In this document: piece after piece, positions 1 to 9,295 of the stretch | Layout: every line of letters begins with the position of its first letter | How positions within the stretch are numbered: position 1 is the first letter of the stretch | Assembly (NCBI RefSeq): GCF_018131105.1 | Contig: NZ_JAFCJI010000001.1 | Location: 2,480,001-2,544,000 of the forward strand | DNA length: 64,000 bases | Source: Bradyrhizobium manausense | GTDB taxonomy: Bacteria > Pseudomonadota > Alphaproteobacteria > Rhizobiales > Xanthobacteraceae | Direction of reading: 5' to 3' | The notes under the pieces: model-generated | Seen by the model: only the letters and a program-made list of their open reading frames with translations | Told to the model about the DNA's origin: nothing | Database searches by the model: none | Position numbers and translations under genes: made by a program

Positions 1-7
1 GCCCTAT

Positions 8-89
8 CCGTCATGGCGAGCGCAGCGAAGCAATCCAGACCGCCTCCGCGGAAAGACTCTGGATTGCTTCGCTGCGCTCGCCATGACGG
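8..89. repeat. Long intergenic palindrome, family A copy 1
   Basis: A perfect 32-bp inverted repeat with arms 8-39 and 58-89 and an 18-nt loop. The arm starts CCGTCATGGCGAGCGCAGCG. It lies 20 nt downstream of the stop codon of the SMI1/KNR4 gene. Related copies are at 42566-42645 and 45697-45783. The arms share the core GAAGCAATCC. It is probably a mobile REP-like element that could also act as a terminator or mRNA 3' stabiliser. Confidence 0.9.
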
Positions 90-109
90 AGTATGAGCGC
101 TGGATCGGC

Positions 110-607
110 TTACGCAGCCTCCTCGTACAGGCCCGCGATAAAGTCGCCGAACGTCGGCGTGAGCGCCAGGACATAGCCCCATTTGTCAGACATCGCTTCT
201 GCAAGCGTCCACGGCCTGTCGTATTCAGCGACCTCGTGATCGATGAACCAGATCTGGCCGAAATGCGCCTTGTCGATCGTCATGCAGATCGGATTGCCGC
301 CGTGATCGCTCATGATCCATAGCAGTTCGTCGACGGTAGGCCATTGCGGAGTCTCACGCGTCCGCACCAGCGAGCATTCGTCGCTTCGCAGTCCGAGCAC
401 CTCCTGGACCGCACCGGCCCAATGCCCTTGCGGCCAGTTGAACTCGGCCGAACCCTGGAAATAGCCGCCGGCGCTGGCCAGCACGAATTGACGATAGTCA
501 TCCGGCAAGCGGCACCCGTGCGTTTTCTCGAACGACGCGAGCGCAGCTTCGGTCGGCGGCTCACCGGCGGCGCTATCGACTCCGGCGATGAATTTGGCGA
601 TGTGCAT
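110..607 (-). CDS. SMI1/KNR4 family protein
   Basis: A 165-aa cytoplasmic protein. Residues about 20-60 carry the family hallmark, a leucine-proline-aspartate turn followed by DYRQFVLASAGG, and the C-terminal half has the expected alternating Trp/Asp pattern. SMI1/KNR4 proteins are often immunity proteins for polymorphic toxins, but no toxin gene adjoins this one inside the window, so the role is open. The ATG at 607 is preceded by GGAG with 7-nt spacing. Transcription runs toward a long palindrome at 8-89. Confidence 0.8.
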   Translation of the reverse strand: MHIAKFIAGVDSAAGEPPTEAALASFEKTHGCRLPDDYRQFVLASAGGYFQGSAEFNWPQGHWAGAVQEVLGLRSDECSLVRTRETPQWPTVDELLWIMSDHGGNPICMTIDKAHFGQIWFIDHEVAEYDRPWTLAEAMSDKWGYVLALTPTFGDFIAGLYEEAA

Positions 608-688
608 GCATTCTCTCCACGGCGCGTCCAGGCGCCATGGCTTCGTCGCGGCCGCAGGGAAGCCGGTTCGAGGAGGAGAGAACTTTGC

Positions 689-946
689 CTAGAGCAGCTT
701 CGCGCTCACGAACAGCGCGCGCACCGCGTTGGTCGCCTGGACCGCGAGCATGGCGTTGTCGGCCGCGCCTTCAAGTGCATGGACGGCGTCGTCATGCAGC
801 GAGCGGAATTCCATCCACTCGACCGATTTGAAATTGGTGAGGAATTGATAGGCCTGGCCGACAGTCGCGATCGCCAGCGTGTCACCGTTCAGCTTGATCT
901 TGAACGTCGTGCGCAGCGGGGTCTCGGAGCTTGCTGGATCACTCAT
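689..946 (-). CDS. Small conserved protein, probably DUF982 family
   Basis: An 85-aa soluble protein with no signal peptide or membrane segment. The layout (beta-rich start, a central SVEWMEFRSLHDDAVHAL stretch, and a C-terminal helix ending in ALFVSAKLL) resembles the rhizobial DUF982 family, whose function is unknown. It is transcribed in the same direction as the neighbours on both sides, with an 81-nt gap to the SMI1 gene. The ribosome binding site is weak. Family assignment is by pattern only. Confidence 0.6.
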   Translation of the reverse strand: MSDPASSETPLRTTFKIKLNGDTLAIATVGQAYQFLTNFKSVEWMEFRSLHDDAVHALEGAADNAMLAVQATNAVRALFVSAKLL

Positions 947-1023
947 GGGCTGCTTCTGAACGACAACGGCTTAACGAAGGGAAAACGGCAGCCCCGCCGC
1001 AGGCAAACGTCAGACATCGACGA

Positions 1024-2046
1024 TCAGGAATCGGTGCTGCCGCGCTGCGAGGCGGTCGTCGCACCGCTCAGGCTTGGCACCACGACCAGGCGGTTGAACT
1101 CGCCATTGTCGTAGGCCTTCATGAAGCGATCATAGTCCTTGATCGAAACGCAACCGTTGGAATCGCCGCGCGGTCCGAGCATGTAGGTGTGGGTGAGCAG
1201 GCCGACGCGGCCGAGCGCGCTCGTGCCGTCCGTCGGAGTCAAACGCAGCGCCCGCACGCCGTGGAACAGCTTTTCGCGCGGCTTCAAATCGTAGGTCGCA
1301 GGCGGGGTCGCGCCGACCATGCGCTGGTCGACATGGTCAGGGTCGTCCATCAGCGCGCCCATTCCGGAATGGGCCTCGAGCGCGACGCCGCTCGGCAGGT
1401 AAAGCGCCTTGGCCTTGATGTCATAGACCGCCGTGCGCGAATCGTAACCGAGCGCGGCGAGATCCGGCGCCTTGCCGAACAGGCCGCTGTCAGGTGTCAG
1501 CGAAGCCAGCCTGATCTTGTCGGTGAATTTCTCGAAGAAATTGCGATTGTCGACGCGGGGATTGCTCTCGGCAAAGGCCTGGCTGGAGGCGATCTGGGCG
1601 CTGAGATCCGCCTGCACGGGCCGCGAGCGCGGCATCGGGACAGCGTCGGCGCGCTGCGAGGATTTCGCAGTCTCGTCGGTCGGGGCCTGATCGTTTTCGG
1701 TCAGGGTCGAACGCCAGTCGTCGCCTTGGAGCTTTTGGGCGAGCATCGCCTTGGCATCGCGCAGCTTGAGCTGGACCGCATTCAGGGCGGAGCGCTCCAT
1801 CGTCCGCAGGCCAAGCTCTCGCGCTGGCGGATTGCCCGACAGCGAAGCGAAGCGATCGTCGAACGAGGGAGAGTTGGCCGGCGGAAGTGCGGCGGTGACC
1901 AGCGGCGTCGAGTCGCCGATATCAGCGACCCACGCAGCGGCGCCAAGCGCCAGCGCGATGGCGGCCATAGACAGCAGTATCGTCTCGGCTCGCCCAATAC
2001 GGCGGCGCGACAACAGCCTCTCGGCGCTTGCGCGGTCGGAAACCAT
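1024..2046 (-). CDS. DUF2778 (Tlde1-like) protein, probable peptidoglycan L,D-transpeptidase/carboxypeptidase
   Basis: A 340-aa protein with an N-terminal signal anchor at residues about 20-45, a low-complexity middle, and a C-terminal DUF2778 domain. That domain carries a His in the LLTHTYMLG strand and the SNGCVSIKDY motif with the candidate catalytic Cys. Known members include the type VI effector Tlde1, which cleaves or exchanges D-amino acids in peptidoglycan stems. No secretion cluster is nearby, so a housekeeping periplasmic role is as likely. The frame is open upstream to 2316, but ATG 2046 directly precedes the hydrophobic segment and is preferred. Confidence 0.8.
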   Translation of the reverse strand: MVSDRASAERLLSRRRIGRAETILLSMAAIALALGAAAWVADIGDSTPLVTAALPPANSPSFDDRFASLSGNPPARELGLRTMERSALNAVQLKLRDAKAMLAQKLQGDDWRSTLTENDQAPTDETAKSSQRADAVPMPRSRPVQADLSAQIASSQAFAESNPRVDNRNFFEKFTDKIRLASLTPDSGLFGKAPDLAALGYDSRTAVYDIKAKALYLPSGVALEAHSGMGALMDDPDHVDQRMVGATPPATYDLKPREKLFHGVRALRLTPTDGTSALGRVGLLTHTYMLGPRGDSNGCVSIKDYDRFMKAYDNGEFNRLVVVPSLSGATTASQRGSTDS

Positions 2047-2167
2047 TAGATCCCCAAATCGACCCCGGGGGACCCAACCCCCACCCGGAGACTCTCTATA
2101 CCAGCTACCACATTGGGAGCCAAAAGTTAGGCATAATCGCGGCCGGCAAGCCTTCGGGAGGTATCCA

Positions 2168-2608
2168 ATGACCGATCCTTTCGATCTAGAGCGCTTCCTG
2201 AGAGCCCAGGAGCCGGTTTTTCGCGCCGTTTTGGCCGAGCTGGCCCGAGGCCGGAAGCAGAGCCACTGGATGTGGTTCGTCTTCCCGCAAATCACCGGCC
2301 TCGGCTTCAGCGCCATGTCCCAACGCTACGCCATCGGCTCGCGGGCGGAGGCCATAGCCTATCTCGCCCACCCCGTCCTCGGCCCGCGACTGATCGAATG
2401 CACCCGCCTCGTCCTCGCCGTTGAAGGACAGACCATCAATTCGATCCTCGGCGCACCCGACGATGCCAAATTCCGCTCGTCGATGACGCTGTTCGGCGAG
2501 GTCGCCGACGAGCCCGCTTTCAACGAAGCGCTCGCCAAGTATTTCGCCGGCGAGCGCGATGATGCGACGCTGGATATCCTCGCGTCTCTCGATCGAACGA
2601 CCAGCTGA
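2168..2608 (+). CDS. DUF1810 domain protein
   Basis: A 146-aa protein that is nearly all DUF1810: [12 protein letters not shown] at the start, the [10 protein letters not shown] signature at about residue 36, and the [13 protein letters not shown] stretch. The family is related to the NADAR/ADP-ribose-binding fold and its cellular role is not established. The ATG follows CGGGAGG (about 2157-2163) closely. It is divergent from the DUF2778 gene, with 121 bp holding both promoters. The upstream extension of the frame (to 1751) is only the antisense of the DUF2778 gene. Confidence 0.85.
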   Translation: MTDPFDLERFLRAQEPVFRAVLAELARGRKQSHWMWFVFPQITGLGFSAMSQRYAIGSRAEAIAYLAHPVLGPRLIECTRLVLAVEGQTINSILGAPDDAKFRSSMTLFGEVADEPAFNEALAKYFAGERDDATLDILASLDRTTS

Positions 2609-2708
2609 CCGCGACAACGGCCGCCCCAGCGTAAACCCGCGATTAATACGCTCCCCTTATTTTTCGGAGAATATCTTTCTCTCCCCTGCGCCAATTGCCG
2701 GAAGAATC

Positions 2709-4790
2709 ATGAAAATCGGTACGCTGCTGACCACCGCCATCGTCTCGCTCTCGACCGTCGGCGGCGGCCTCGCCGTCTACGTTGCCGTGACGAAATACCA
2801 GACGATCGAACGGATCACCGAGGCGCAGGGCCGGCTCGCGATCGTCCGCGCCGCCAGCGACATCCCGCGCTACCTCAACCCCGAGCGCGGCTTCGCCACC
2901 AACATCCTCTACGGGCCCGCGACCGTCGACCCGGCACAGCTCGCCCAGCACGACAAGCTGCGCAAGCACACCGACGGCGCCCGCGACAAGATGAACGCCC
3001 TGCGCAAGGAGCTGCCGGGCTCGTTCGACGACGGCAACACCATCGGCAGCAACATCGACGCCATCAATTCGAAATTCACCGCGCTGCGCGAAGCCATCGA
3101 CAAGGCGATCGCAGGCCCCGCGGAAGCGCGCAAGGATGCCGCAAGGAAGGTCGTCGCCGACAATGCCGTGCTCAACGCCGGCATCACCGCGCTGCTCAAC
3201 GAGCAGGTGCGCCGCATGGCGATCCTGAACGGCGATGCCTACCGCCAGGCCAACAACGCCAATATCGCCATGACGCTGCGCGACATCGGCGGCCTCAATG
3301 CCAGCGTGCACAAGAACCTCGTCGGCAGCAAGAAAGTCGCGAACGACGCCGAGAAGGCCGATATCGCCCGCATGCAGGGACGTAACGATCAGATCGTGAT
3401 GTCGCTGATGGAATTGCGCGGCAATCCCGCGACCCCGGCCAATGTCGGTGCCGCGCTCGAGGCGCTGAAGTCCGGCTATGTCGAGGAATTCGGCCACGAG
3501 CTCAAGCTGGTCAAGGACGGCGCCGCCAGCGGCAAGTATGAGCACGACGTCGAAACCTATTACGCGGCCTCGCAGCGCGGCTTGGGCACGGTCATCGGCG
3601 TCCGCGACGCATTTTATGACAACGCCGAGCAGATCCTCGCCGGCGCGTCCGCCGCCGCACGCACCAGCTTCACGATCGCCCTGATCGGCCTGCTCGCCGT
3701 GCTGATCGCCAGCGCCGGCCTCATCGTGATGGTCCGCCGTCGTGTCTGCGCCCCCATCGTCAGCCTGACGAGCCGGATGTCGCGGCTCGCCGATGGCGAC
3801 GTGGCCGGTGATATCCCCGGCGCCGCGCGCTCCGACGAAATCGGGGCGATGGCTGCAGCCGTCCAGGTCTTCAAGGACAACATGATCCGCGCCGACAAGC
3901 TGGCGGCCGAAAAGCAGGCCGAGAACGACGGCAAGATGCGGCGCGCCCAGGCGCTCGACGAATTGACCCGCTCCTTCGAGGCCAAGGTCACCGAGCTCGT
4001 CGGCGGCCTGTCGCAGGCATCCTCCACCATGGAGAGCACCGCGCAGTCGATGACCTCGACCGCAGCCCAGACCAACAGCCAGGCCGCAGTCGTCGCGGCC
4101 GCCTCCGAGCAGACCTCGAGCAACGTGCAGACGGTCGCCAGCGCGACGGAAGAGCTGACCTCGTCGATCGCCGAGATCGGCCGTCAGGTCGCGCAATCGA
4201 CCGAGATCGCGGCCCGCGCCGTCGACAACGCCCGCCGCACTGGCGACACCGCGCGTGCGCTCGCCGAGGGCGCGCAGAAGATCGGCGACGTCGTCACGCT
4301 GATCCAGAGCATTGCCGAGCAGACCAATCTCCTGGCGCTCAACGCCACCATCGAGGCCGCCCGTGCCGGCGACGCCGGCCGTGGCTTTGCGGTGGTTGCG
4401 TCCGAGGTGAAATCGCTGGCCGGCCAGACCGCCAAGGCCACCACCGAGATCTCCGAGCAGATCACGGCGATCCAGGCCGCGAGCGACGAGACCGTGAACG
4501 CGATCCGCAACGTCGCCGATGTCATCGCCGAGATCGACCAGATCGGCACCGCGATTGCGGCCGCGATCGAAGAACAGGGCTCGGCGACCAAGGAAATCGC
4601 CCGCAGCGTCCAGGAAGCCGCCCGCGGCACCCAGGAAGTCAACACCAACATTTCAGGCGTGCAGCGCGCCGCCGACGACACCGGGACCGCCGCGCAGGAG
4701 GTTCTCGGCGCCGCCGAGCAGCTCTCGACCCAGTCGCGTGACCTCGCCGGCCAGTTCGACCGCTTCCTCGGCGAAGTCAGGGCGGCTTAG
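2709..4790 (+). CDS. Methyl-accepting chemotaxis protein
   Basis: A 693-aa transmembrane chemoreceptor. The first membrane helix is at residues about 5-26, a periplasmic helical sensor domain fills about 30-315, a second helix is at about 320-340, a HAMP domain follows to about 395, and the cytoplasmic signalling domain runs to the end. The conserved hairpin tip [17 protein letters not shown] is at about residue 537. There is no C-terminal CheR-binding pentapeptide. The ligand cannot be told from sequence. The ATG at 2709 fits the first helix; the longer frame from 2559 would add a non-native leader. No che genes adjoin, so it is an orphan receptor. Confidence 0.95.
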   Translation: MKIGTLLTTAIVSLSTVGGGLAVYVAVTKYQTIERITEAQGRLAIVRAASDIPRYLNPERGFATNILYGPATVDPAQLAQHDKLRKHTDGARDKMNALRKELPGSFDDGNTIGSNIDAINSKFTALREAIDKAIAGPAEARKDAARKVVADNAVLNAGITALLNEQVRRMAILNGDAYRQANNANIAMTLRDIGGLNASVHKNLVGSKKVANDAEKADIARMQGRNDQIVMSLMELRGNPATPANVGAALEALKSGYVEEFGHELKLVKDGAASGKYEHDVETYYAASQRGLGTVIGVRDAFYDNAEQILAGASAAARTSFTIALIGLLAVLIASAGLIVMVRRRVCAPIVSLTSRMSRLADGDVAGDIPGAARSDEIGAMAAAVQVFKDNMIRADKLAAEKQAENDGKMRRAQALDELTRSFEAKVTELVGGLSQASSTMESTAQSMTSTAAQTNSQAAVVAAASEQTSSNVQTVASATEELTSSIAEIGRQVAQSTEIAARAVDNARRTGDTARALAEGAQKIGDVVTLIQSIAEQTNLLALNATIEAARAGDAGRGFAVVASEVKSLAGQTAKATTEISEQITAIQAASDETVNAIRNVADVIAEIDQIGTAIAAAIEEQGSATKEIARSVQEAARGTQEVNTNISGVQRAADDTGTAAQEVLGAAEQLSTQSRDLAGQFDRFLGEVRAA

Positions 4791-4804
4791 GGCGATCAGC
4801 GGCG

Positions 4805-5830
4805 TCAGGCGGGCTTTGTCACCATCCGCCTGCGACCAACCTCGATGAAAGGCACTTCGACGAAGCGCCACATCAGCCAGGCCGCCGGCGTCGTGATCAA
4901 CACCCCCGCCAGGAACAGGATCGCCGCGCGCGCAACCGGCTGCTGGTCGAACGGCAGCAGACGGGCCGCAATGGCAAGCCCGATCATGTGCAGAAGATAG
5001 AAGCTGTACGATATACGTCCGTAGTACCTGATCACATCGAGATCGAACGGCCGCAGTACGGCAAGCGTGCGCGGACCGAAGGCAGCAAGGCAGATCAGCA
5101 CAGACGCGCAAAGCGTTTCGAACGCGATCGTGACCGCGGTCTGCTTCCGGATCGCGACGATGAACATGACGGCAAACGCAGCAGAGGCAACGAACGTCGC
5201 CCGGGACGGCTGCAAATTCGATTGCGATGCATCGCTGAGCACGGTCCCGCCCGATTGCATCAGCAGGCCGACGACGAAGGCGTAGAGCGGCGCAAGATTG
5301 GTGGCGCCGTCCAGCAAGTGCACATAGGGGCCCCAGAACGAGAGCCCGACGAGAACGGCGACCAGGATCCATACCGGCATCGGTCCGTGACGCCTCAGCA
5401 GCGCATGGGACATCAGGATCACCGGAACCGCGACGCACTCCACGGTCAGCGACCACATGACCCCGTTGATGTCGCTCTTGATGAGAAGCGCATTGAGGAT
5501 GACGTTGAGCGGATCGAACGAAGGCGGCCCTAGGCCCATGTAGAAGCCGAAGCTCTGATGAGCCAACGTCAACAGCAGCACCGTCGCGATTGCGGCCGGC
5601 AGCAGCCTGAACAGCCGGTGACGAACGAAGGTGAAAGTATCAGGATCCCGATCGAGCGACCGGGCGAGCAGGAATCCGCTGAGCACGAAGAAGACGACGA
5701 CCGGCGCCATTCCGGTAGCAATGGTCTCCCACGACATCGCGCAGGCATGGAACGCGACCACTGACAGGGCCGCATATCCACGCATCGCCTCAAGTCGCGG
5801 CAGAAATGCCGAATTTCGATACAATTCCAT
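4805..5830 (-). CDS. Acyltransferase 3 family membrane protein (OafA/YrhL-like)
   Basis: A 341-aa integral membrane protein with about nine or ten hydrophobic helices. Arg17 and His28 form the R-x10-H motif of acyltransferase-3 enzymes, which transfer acetyl or other acyl groups to exported glycans such as O-antigen, exopolysaccharide or Nod factor. No glycosyltransferase genes adjoin, so the substrate is unknown. The C-terminus ends in the YYGRISYSFYLLHM region typical of OafA-like members. The gene is convergent with the chemoreceptor, 14 bp apart. Confidence 0.88.
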   Translation of the reverse strand: MELYRNSAFLPRLEAMRGYAALSVVAFHACAMSWETIATGMAPVVVFFVLSGFLLARSLDRDPDTFTFVRHRLFRLLPAAIATVLLLTLAHQSFGFYMGLGPPSFDPLNVILNALLIKSDINGVMWSLTVECVAVPVILMSHALLRRHGPMPVWILVAVLVGLSFWGPYVHLLDGATNLAPLYAFVVGLLMQSGGTVLSDASQSNLQPSRATFVASAAFAVMFIVAIRKQTAVTIAFETLCASVLICLAAFGPRTLAVLRPFDLDVIRYYGRISYSFYLLHMIGLAIAARLLPFDQQPVARAAILFLAGVLITTPAAWLMWRFVEVPFIEVGRRRMVTKPA

Positions 5831-5891
5831 CAGGCTGAACGATTAGCCCAGCCGATCATTCCCGGCAACCGCGGCCGGCCCCGCCACGCGC

Positions 5892-6482
5892 TCAGTAAGG
5901 TGGCGCCTTGCGGGCGCGTTGCGCCTTCGCCGCCTCGATCCACCAGAGGAGATCATCGGCGAAGCGCGGGAACGACCGTTCCAGCGCCTTGCCGCCCTCG
6001 CCGATCGGCTGGCTTTCGGCCGACAGCGTCTGCGCGATCGGGCCGACACCGATCGTGCTCGAGATCACCACCATGCCCACTTCCGACAGTGTGCCGTGCC
6101 AGGCGGTCGAGGCGCGCGCGCCGGACAGGCGGCCGGCGGAATAGCTCACGATCGCGGCCGGTCGCCAGAACCACTCCTCGAGGAAATGGTCGGTAAGGTT
6201 CTTCAAGCCCGGCTGAATGCCCCAATTATATTCGCCTGTGACGAAGACAAAACCGTCGGCGCCGCGGATCTGGCCGGCGAGCTTCTCCAGCGCCTCGGGC
6301 GCCGTACCCTTGGGATACTCCTTGTACATGCGGTCGAGCATCGGCAGGCCGATCGCCTTGGCGTCGATGAACTCGACCTCCTCGCCGCGGCCGCGCAGGC
6401 GATCGATGACGAAATTCGCAAGACGAATGCCCATGCGGTCGGAACGATAGGAACCGTAGAGGACGAGGATGCGGTTGCTCAT
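5892..6482 (-). CDS. NAD(P)H-dependent FMN reductase
   Basis: A 196-aa flavodoxin-fold protein. The N-terminal strand followed by GSYRSDRMGIRLANF binds the FMN phosphate, and GEYNWGIQPGLKNLTDHFL matches the second flavin loop of the NADPH-dependent FMN reductase family (azoreductase and quinone reductase relatives). It is cytosolic and has a usual family length. It could reduce quinones, azo compounds or free flavin. It lies head-to-tail behind the AraC gene, 52 bp away, and may share its transcript. Confidence 0.88.
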   Translation of the reverse strand: MSNRILVLYGSYRSDRMGIRLANFVIDRLRGRGEEVEFIDAKAIGLPMLDRMYKEYPKGTAPEALEKLAGQIRGADGFVFVTGEYNWGIQPGLKNLTDHFLEEWFWRPAAIVSYSAGRLSGARASTAWHGTLSEVGMVVISSTIGVGPIAQTLSAESQPIGEGGKALERSFPRFADDLLWWIEAAKAQRARKAPPY

Positions 6483-6534
6483 GGCGGCAGGCTAGCACGA
6501 AACGGCGCGCCGGGGCCCCAGCCGATCTGCCGCG

Positions 6535-7482
6535 CTATCGATTTCGCCCGAATTCCAGCGTCTGCGAGGGCGTCTCGCCGAACTGGTCGCGATAGCTTCG
6601 CGAGAAGTCGGACAGATGCCAGAAACCGAAGGCGAGCGCGACGGCCTTGACGCTCTCGGCGCCGGCGAGCAGCCGCTGGCGCACCAGCCAGAGCCGGTGC
6701 AGGCGCAGGTAACGATGCAGGCTCATGCCGCGATAGCGGCGAACGACGTCGTGCAAGGTTCGGACGGACAGGCCGAGCTTGCGCGCGACCTCCTCGCTGT
6801 AGATCGGCTGGGCGAGATCGTCGGACAGCAGCGCGCGAATGTCCTGGAAAATCCTGAAATTGCGCTCGTCGTTGGGACGCAAGGTCCAGCGCGCGGGGAC
6901 CACGTTGTCGAACGCCTGGTCGACGGCCCCGAGCAGAGATTCCTTCATGGCCGCAGCCTTCAGGCTCATCGATGCCGTGTCGGCCGGTTCCGAGGCGGCA
7001 GCCATCACCTCCCGGACCACACTTCGCAGCCGGTTCAAACCGGCCGCGGTCGTTTCGAATATCTTGAAGGTCGAGGCGGCTCCCGGCCAGCCGCGATCCG
7101 TCACCTCCGGCCTGAACACCACCGAGGCAATTTGTCGCTGCACCTCCTCGATCGTGGTGTAAGCGGCTCCGCCGCTGCCAACGACGATGACGGGACGGGC
7201 GCGCTGCGAGCCATTGAAGCGGATGGGCACGTTGAGGTCGTCCATCGTGAAGCCGATCGCCGTGCAATTCTCGACGAGCTGTGCGTCCACCACGCGAGGA
7301 AACGCGCGCGTCAAATTCACGTCGCAGCCGGGCAACGACAGGATGGTCTGCTCGGACGAAATTCTCCGTACAAGCGGCGTGAATTCGAAATTCAGGCCTC
7401 GTATGGCATTCCGAAATTCATCGGCGTCGGAGAAGCGAAATGTCTTGGGCGCCCACCCAGGCGCATCATCAATACTGTTCAT
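6535..7482 (-). CDS. AraC family transcriptional regulator
   Basis: A 315-aa regulator. Residues about 1-180 form a cupin-like N-terminal domain of the AraC-binding-like type (FTPLVRRISSEQTILSLPG region). Residues about 200-305 hold two helix-turn-helix units, with YSEEVARKLGLSVRTLHDVV and the second HTH SVKAVALAFGFWHLSDFSRS. The FGETPSQTL ending is typical. The effector is unknown; the downstream FMN reductase is the nearest candidate target. Start ATG 7482 lacks a clear Shine-Dalgarno sequence. Confidence 0.92.
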   Translation of the reverse strand: MNSIDDAPGWAPKTFRFSDADEFRNAIRGLNFEFTPLVRRISSEQTILSLPGCDVNLTRAFPRVVDAQLVENCTAIGFTMDDLNVPIRFNGSQRARPVIVVGSGGAAYTTIEEVQRQIASVVFRPEVTDRGWPGAASTFKIFETTAAGLNRLRSVVREVMAAASEPADTASMSLKAAAMKESLLGAVDQAFDNVVPARWTLRPNDERNFRIFQDIRALLSDDLAQPIYSEEVARKLGLSVRTLHDVVRRYRGMSLHRYLRLHRLWLVRQRLLAGAESVKAVALAFGFWHLSDFSRSYRDQFGETPSQTLEFGRNR

Positions 7483-7786
7483 GGCAATATGAAACGGCGC
7501 GTCGCAATCGATCGATGCGCGTCCGGCGACGGTGCCGGTTTCGATTCCCCCCTTTCGGCTGTCCCGCTAGACCGAAAGAATCATCCTGACCTGTCCCGAC
7601 AGTTGGCGAGGGTCCCGCCCAAAGGACAAGCCGGCGCGTCAAGGCTCGCCAAATTTCGATATCGTTTCCCGCGCCTTTGGCGGTGCAGCCATACCTGAGC
7701 CGTCAGGTGTATAATCCAAATTAACGCCTTTAGCGCGCAATAGACGCTGTTCGTTAGTTCATTTTTCTGGATTTCAGGCACCTGCC
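7483..7786. other. Divergent intergenic region between AraC and DUF2336 genes
   Basis: Holds the promoters of two divergent units. The only structure I see is a short inverted repeat, CTTTCGG at 7552-7558 and CCGAAAG at 7572-7578 (13-nt spacer), a possible operator. An AT-richer stretch at about 7650-7770 is compatible with a promoter for the DUF2336 operon, but I cannot assign -35/-10 boxes with confidence. Confidence 0.4.
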
Positions 7787-8923
7787 ATGATGGCAAATTC
7801 GCCTGCCGATATGCTTGTCGAGTTGGAAGAAGCGGTCGCAACCTGCTCGCCGGAGCGATGCGCTCGCATCCTCTCGGGCATTGTTCGCCTGATCGCATCC
7901 GGCAGCGACAAGTCGCAGGAATTGCTGGTCAATGTCGCCGATCGCGTGCTGCTTCGGTTGACGGAACGGGTCGCGCCCGCCGCACTGATCGAATTGAGCG
8001 AGGCGCTCGCGGGATTGAATGTTGCACCGCAAGATACGTTGCGCCACCTGGCATCCCATGAGGATCCGGCCATCGCGCGCCCAGTCCTGCTCAGATCGCA
8101 GGCCCTCTCGACTGTCGACCTCGTAGCGGTCGCGACCTCCTGCGGCGAAACGCATCAGCTCGCGATCTCGGCCCGTGACCGGGTCGAAGGAGCCGTGGCT
8201 GACTCGCTGCTCGCCCATGGCGCGCGCGCGGTCCACCTCGCCCTGATCAGGAATAGCGGAACCCAGTTCTCCGACGCGGCTTTCGCCTTGCTCATCGAGA
8301 CATGGGCGGCGGACGACGAGATCACGAAGACGCTCGCGCTCCGGCCGGGCACCCCGGACATCGTTCTGCGCAAGCTGCTCTCCGCTTCGTCTGCGCCCAA
8401 GGTTGCTCCCAAGCCCGCGGCCAAGCCCAACGCCTCCGTCCTGCCTCCGGCTCAGGGCGCCGCAACCGGCCCGGCGCCTGTTGCGCCGAAGCCGCTGCCC
8501 TCCCCGGAGGACTATGCGGGCGCAAGACCCGAGATCGTTGCGCTCAACCGCGTCGGCAAGCTCAACGATTCCACGGTGAATCGCTTCGCGATCCGCGGCG
8601 AGACCGCCAATCTGCTCACCGCCTTGTCGGTGCTGTCAGGAACTCCGATCGAGATCGTCGAGCATGTCGTGACCGACGAGGATTGCGAGGGCCTGGTGAT
8701 GGCCTGCCGGGCCTCGCGCCTGAACTGGGCGACCACGCTGGCGATCCTGAGCAACCGCGGCGGCGCGCGGCTCTCATTCGCCCAGCGCGAACGCGCGCAG
8801 CATATTTTCGAAACGGTTCTCCTGTCGACCAGCCAGTGGACGGTGCGCTGGGGGGAAATCGCAGCAGGCGCAAACACGCGCGATCCGGGACATCGCGGCA
8901 CGGGCATGGGGAATAGCCGATGA
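7787..8923 (+). CDS. DUF2336 domain protein
   Basis: A 378-aa cytosolic protein. Residues about 1-200 are alpha-helical and match DUF2336, a HEAT-like repeat fold common in Bradyrhizobium and Caulobacter. A Pro/Ala/Lys-rich linker follows at about 205-240 (KVAPKPAAKPNASVLPPAQ), then a second helical block. The stop codon overlaps the PilZ start by ATGA, so the two genes are translationally coupled. The partner genes suggest a place in cyclic-di-GMP signalling; the molecular function is unknown. Confidence 0.85.
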   Translation: MMANSPADMLVELEEAVATCSPERCARILSGIVRLIASGSDKSQELLVNVADRVLLRLTERVAPAALIELSEALAGLNVAPQDTLRHLASHEDPAIARPVLLRSQALSTVDLVAVATSCGETHQLAISARDRVEGAVADSLLAHGARAVHLALIRNSGTQFSDAAFALLIETWAADDEITKTLALRPGTPDIVLRKLLSASSAPKVAPKPAAKPNASVLPPAQGAATGPAPVAPKPLPSPEDYAGARPEIVALNRVGKLNDSTVNRFAIRGETANLLTALSVLSGTPIEIVEHVVTDEDCEGLVMACRASRLNWATTLAILSNRGGARLSFAQRERAQHIFETVLLSTSQWTVRWGEIAAGANTRDPGHRGTGMGNSR

Positions 8924-9240
8924 AATTCGATGGCCGCAAGGACTCTCGCGTCAAAATGGACCACCGGCAACCCGTCAATCTGATGGGCTCGGACGGCACC
9001 TGGCGCCGCAGTTGCGTGCTGCTCGACGTGTCGAACACCGGTGCCAAGATCGAGGTCGAGGGCACACTCGACGTGCTGCAAGCCAAGGAGTTCTTCCTGG
9101 TGCTGTCGTCGACGGGGCTGGCCTATCGGCGCTGCGAACTGGTCTGGATCGACGGCACCATGGCCGGCGTTCACTTCATCACAGCGGACGGCAAGAGGAA
9201 GTCGGCGAACGCGAAGCCGGCTGCAGCGGAGACCAAGTAG
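8920..9240 (+). CDS. PilZ domain protein
   Basis: A 106-aa single-domain protein. It has an N-terminal Arg-rich stretch (GRKDSRVKM), then DVSNTGAKIE, matching the D/N-x-S-x-x-G motif of PilZ cyclic-di-GMP receptors, then GVHFI near the end of the barrel. The RxxxR part is present only in a loose form, so direct cyclic-di-GMP binding is likely but not certain. It starts inside the stop codon of the DUF2336 gene and precedes an HD-GYP gene. Confidence 0.85.
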   Translation: MKFDGRKDSRVKMDHRQPVNLMGSDGTWRRSCVLLDVSNTGAKIEVEGTLDVLQAKEFFLVLSSTGLAYRRCELVWIDGTMAGVHFITADGKRKSANAKPAAAETK

Positions 9241-9295
9241 GCAATTCAGAAGGCATCATTACGCTCGTTCAATTCTCATAAAGTCCAGGCCCACC

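Noticed and set aside
2643..4196. A 517-residue open frame on the minus strand opposite the chemoreceptor
   Set aside because: It is the antisense of a clear chemoreceptor gene; the codon use reflects high third-position GC, and the product has Asp/Gly-rich low-complexity sequence with no family motif.
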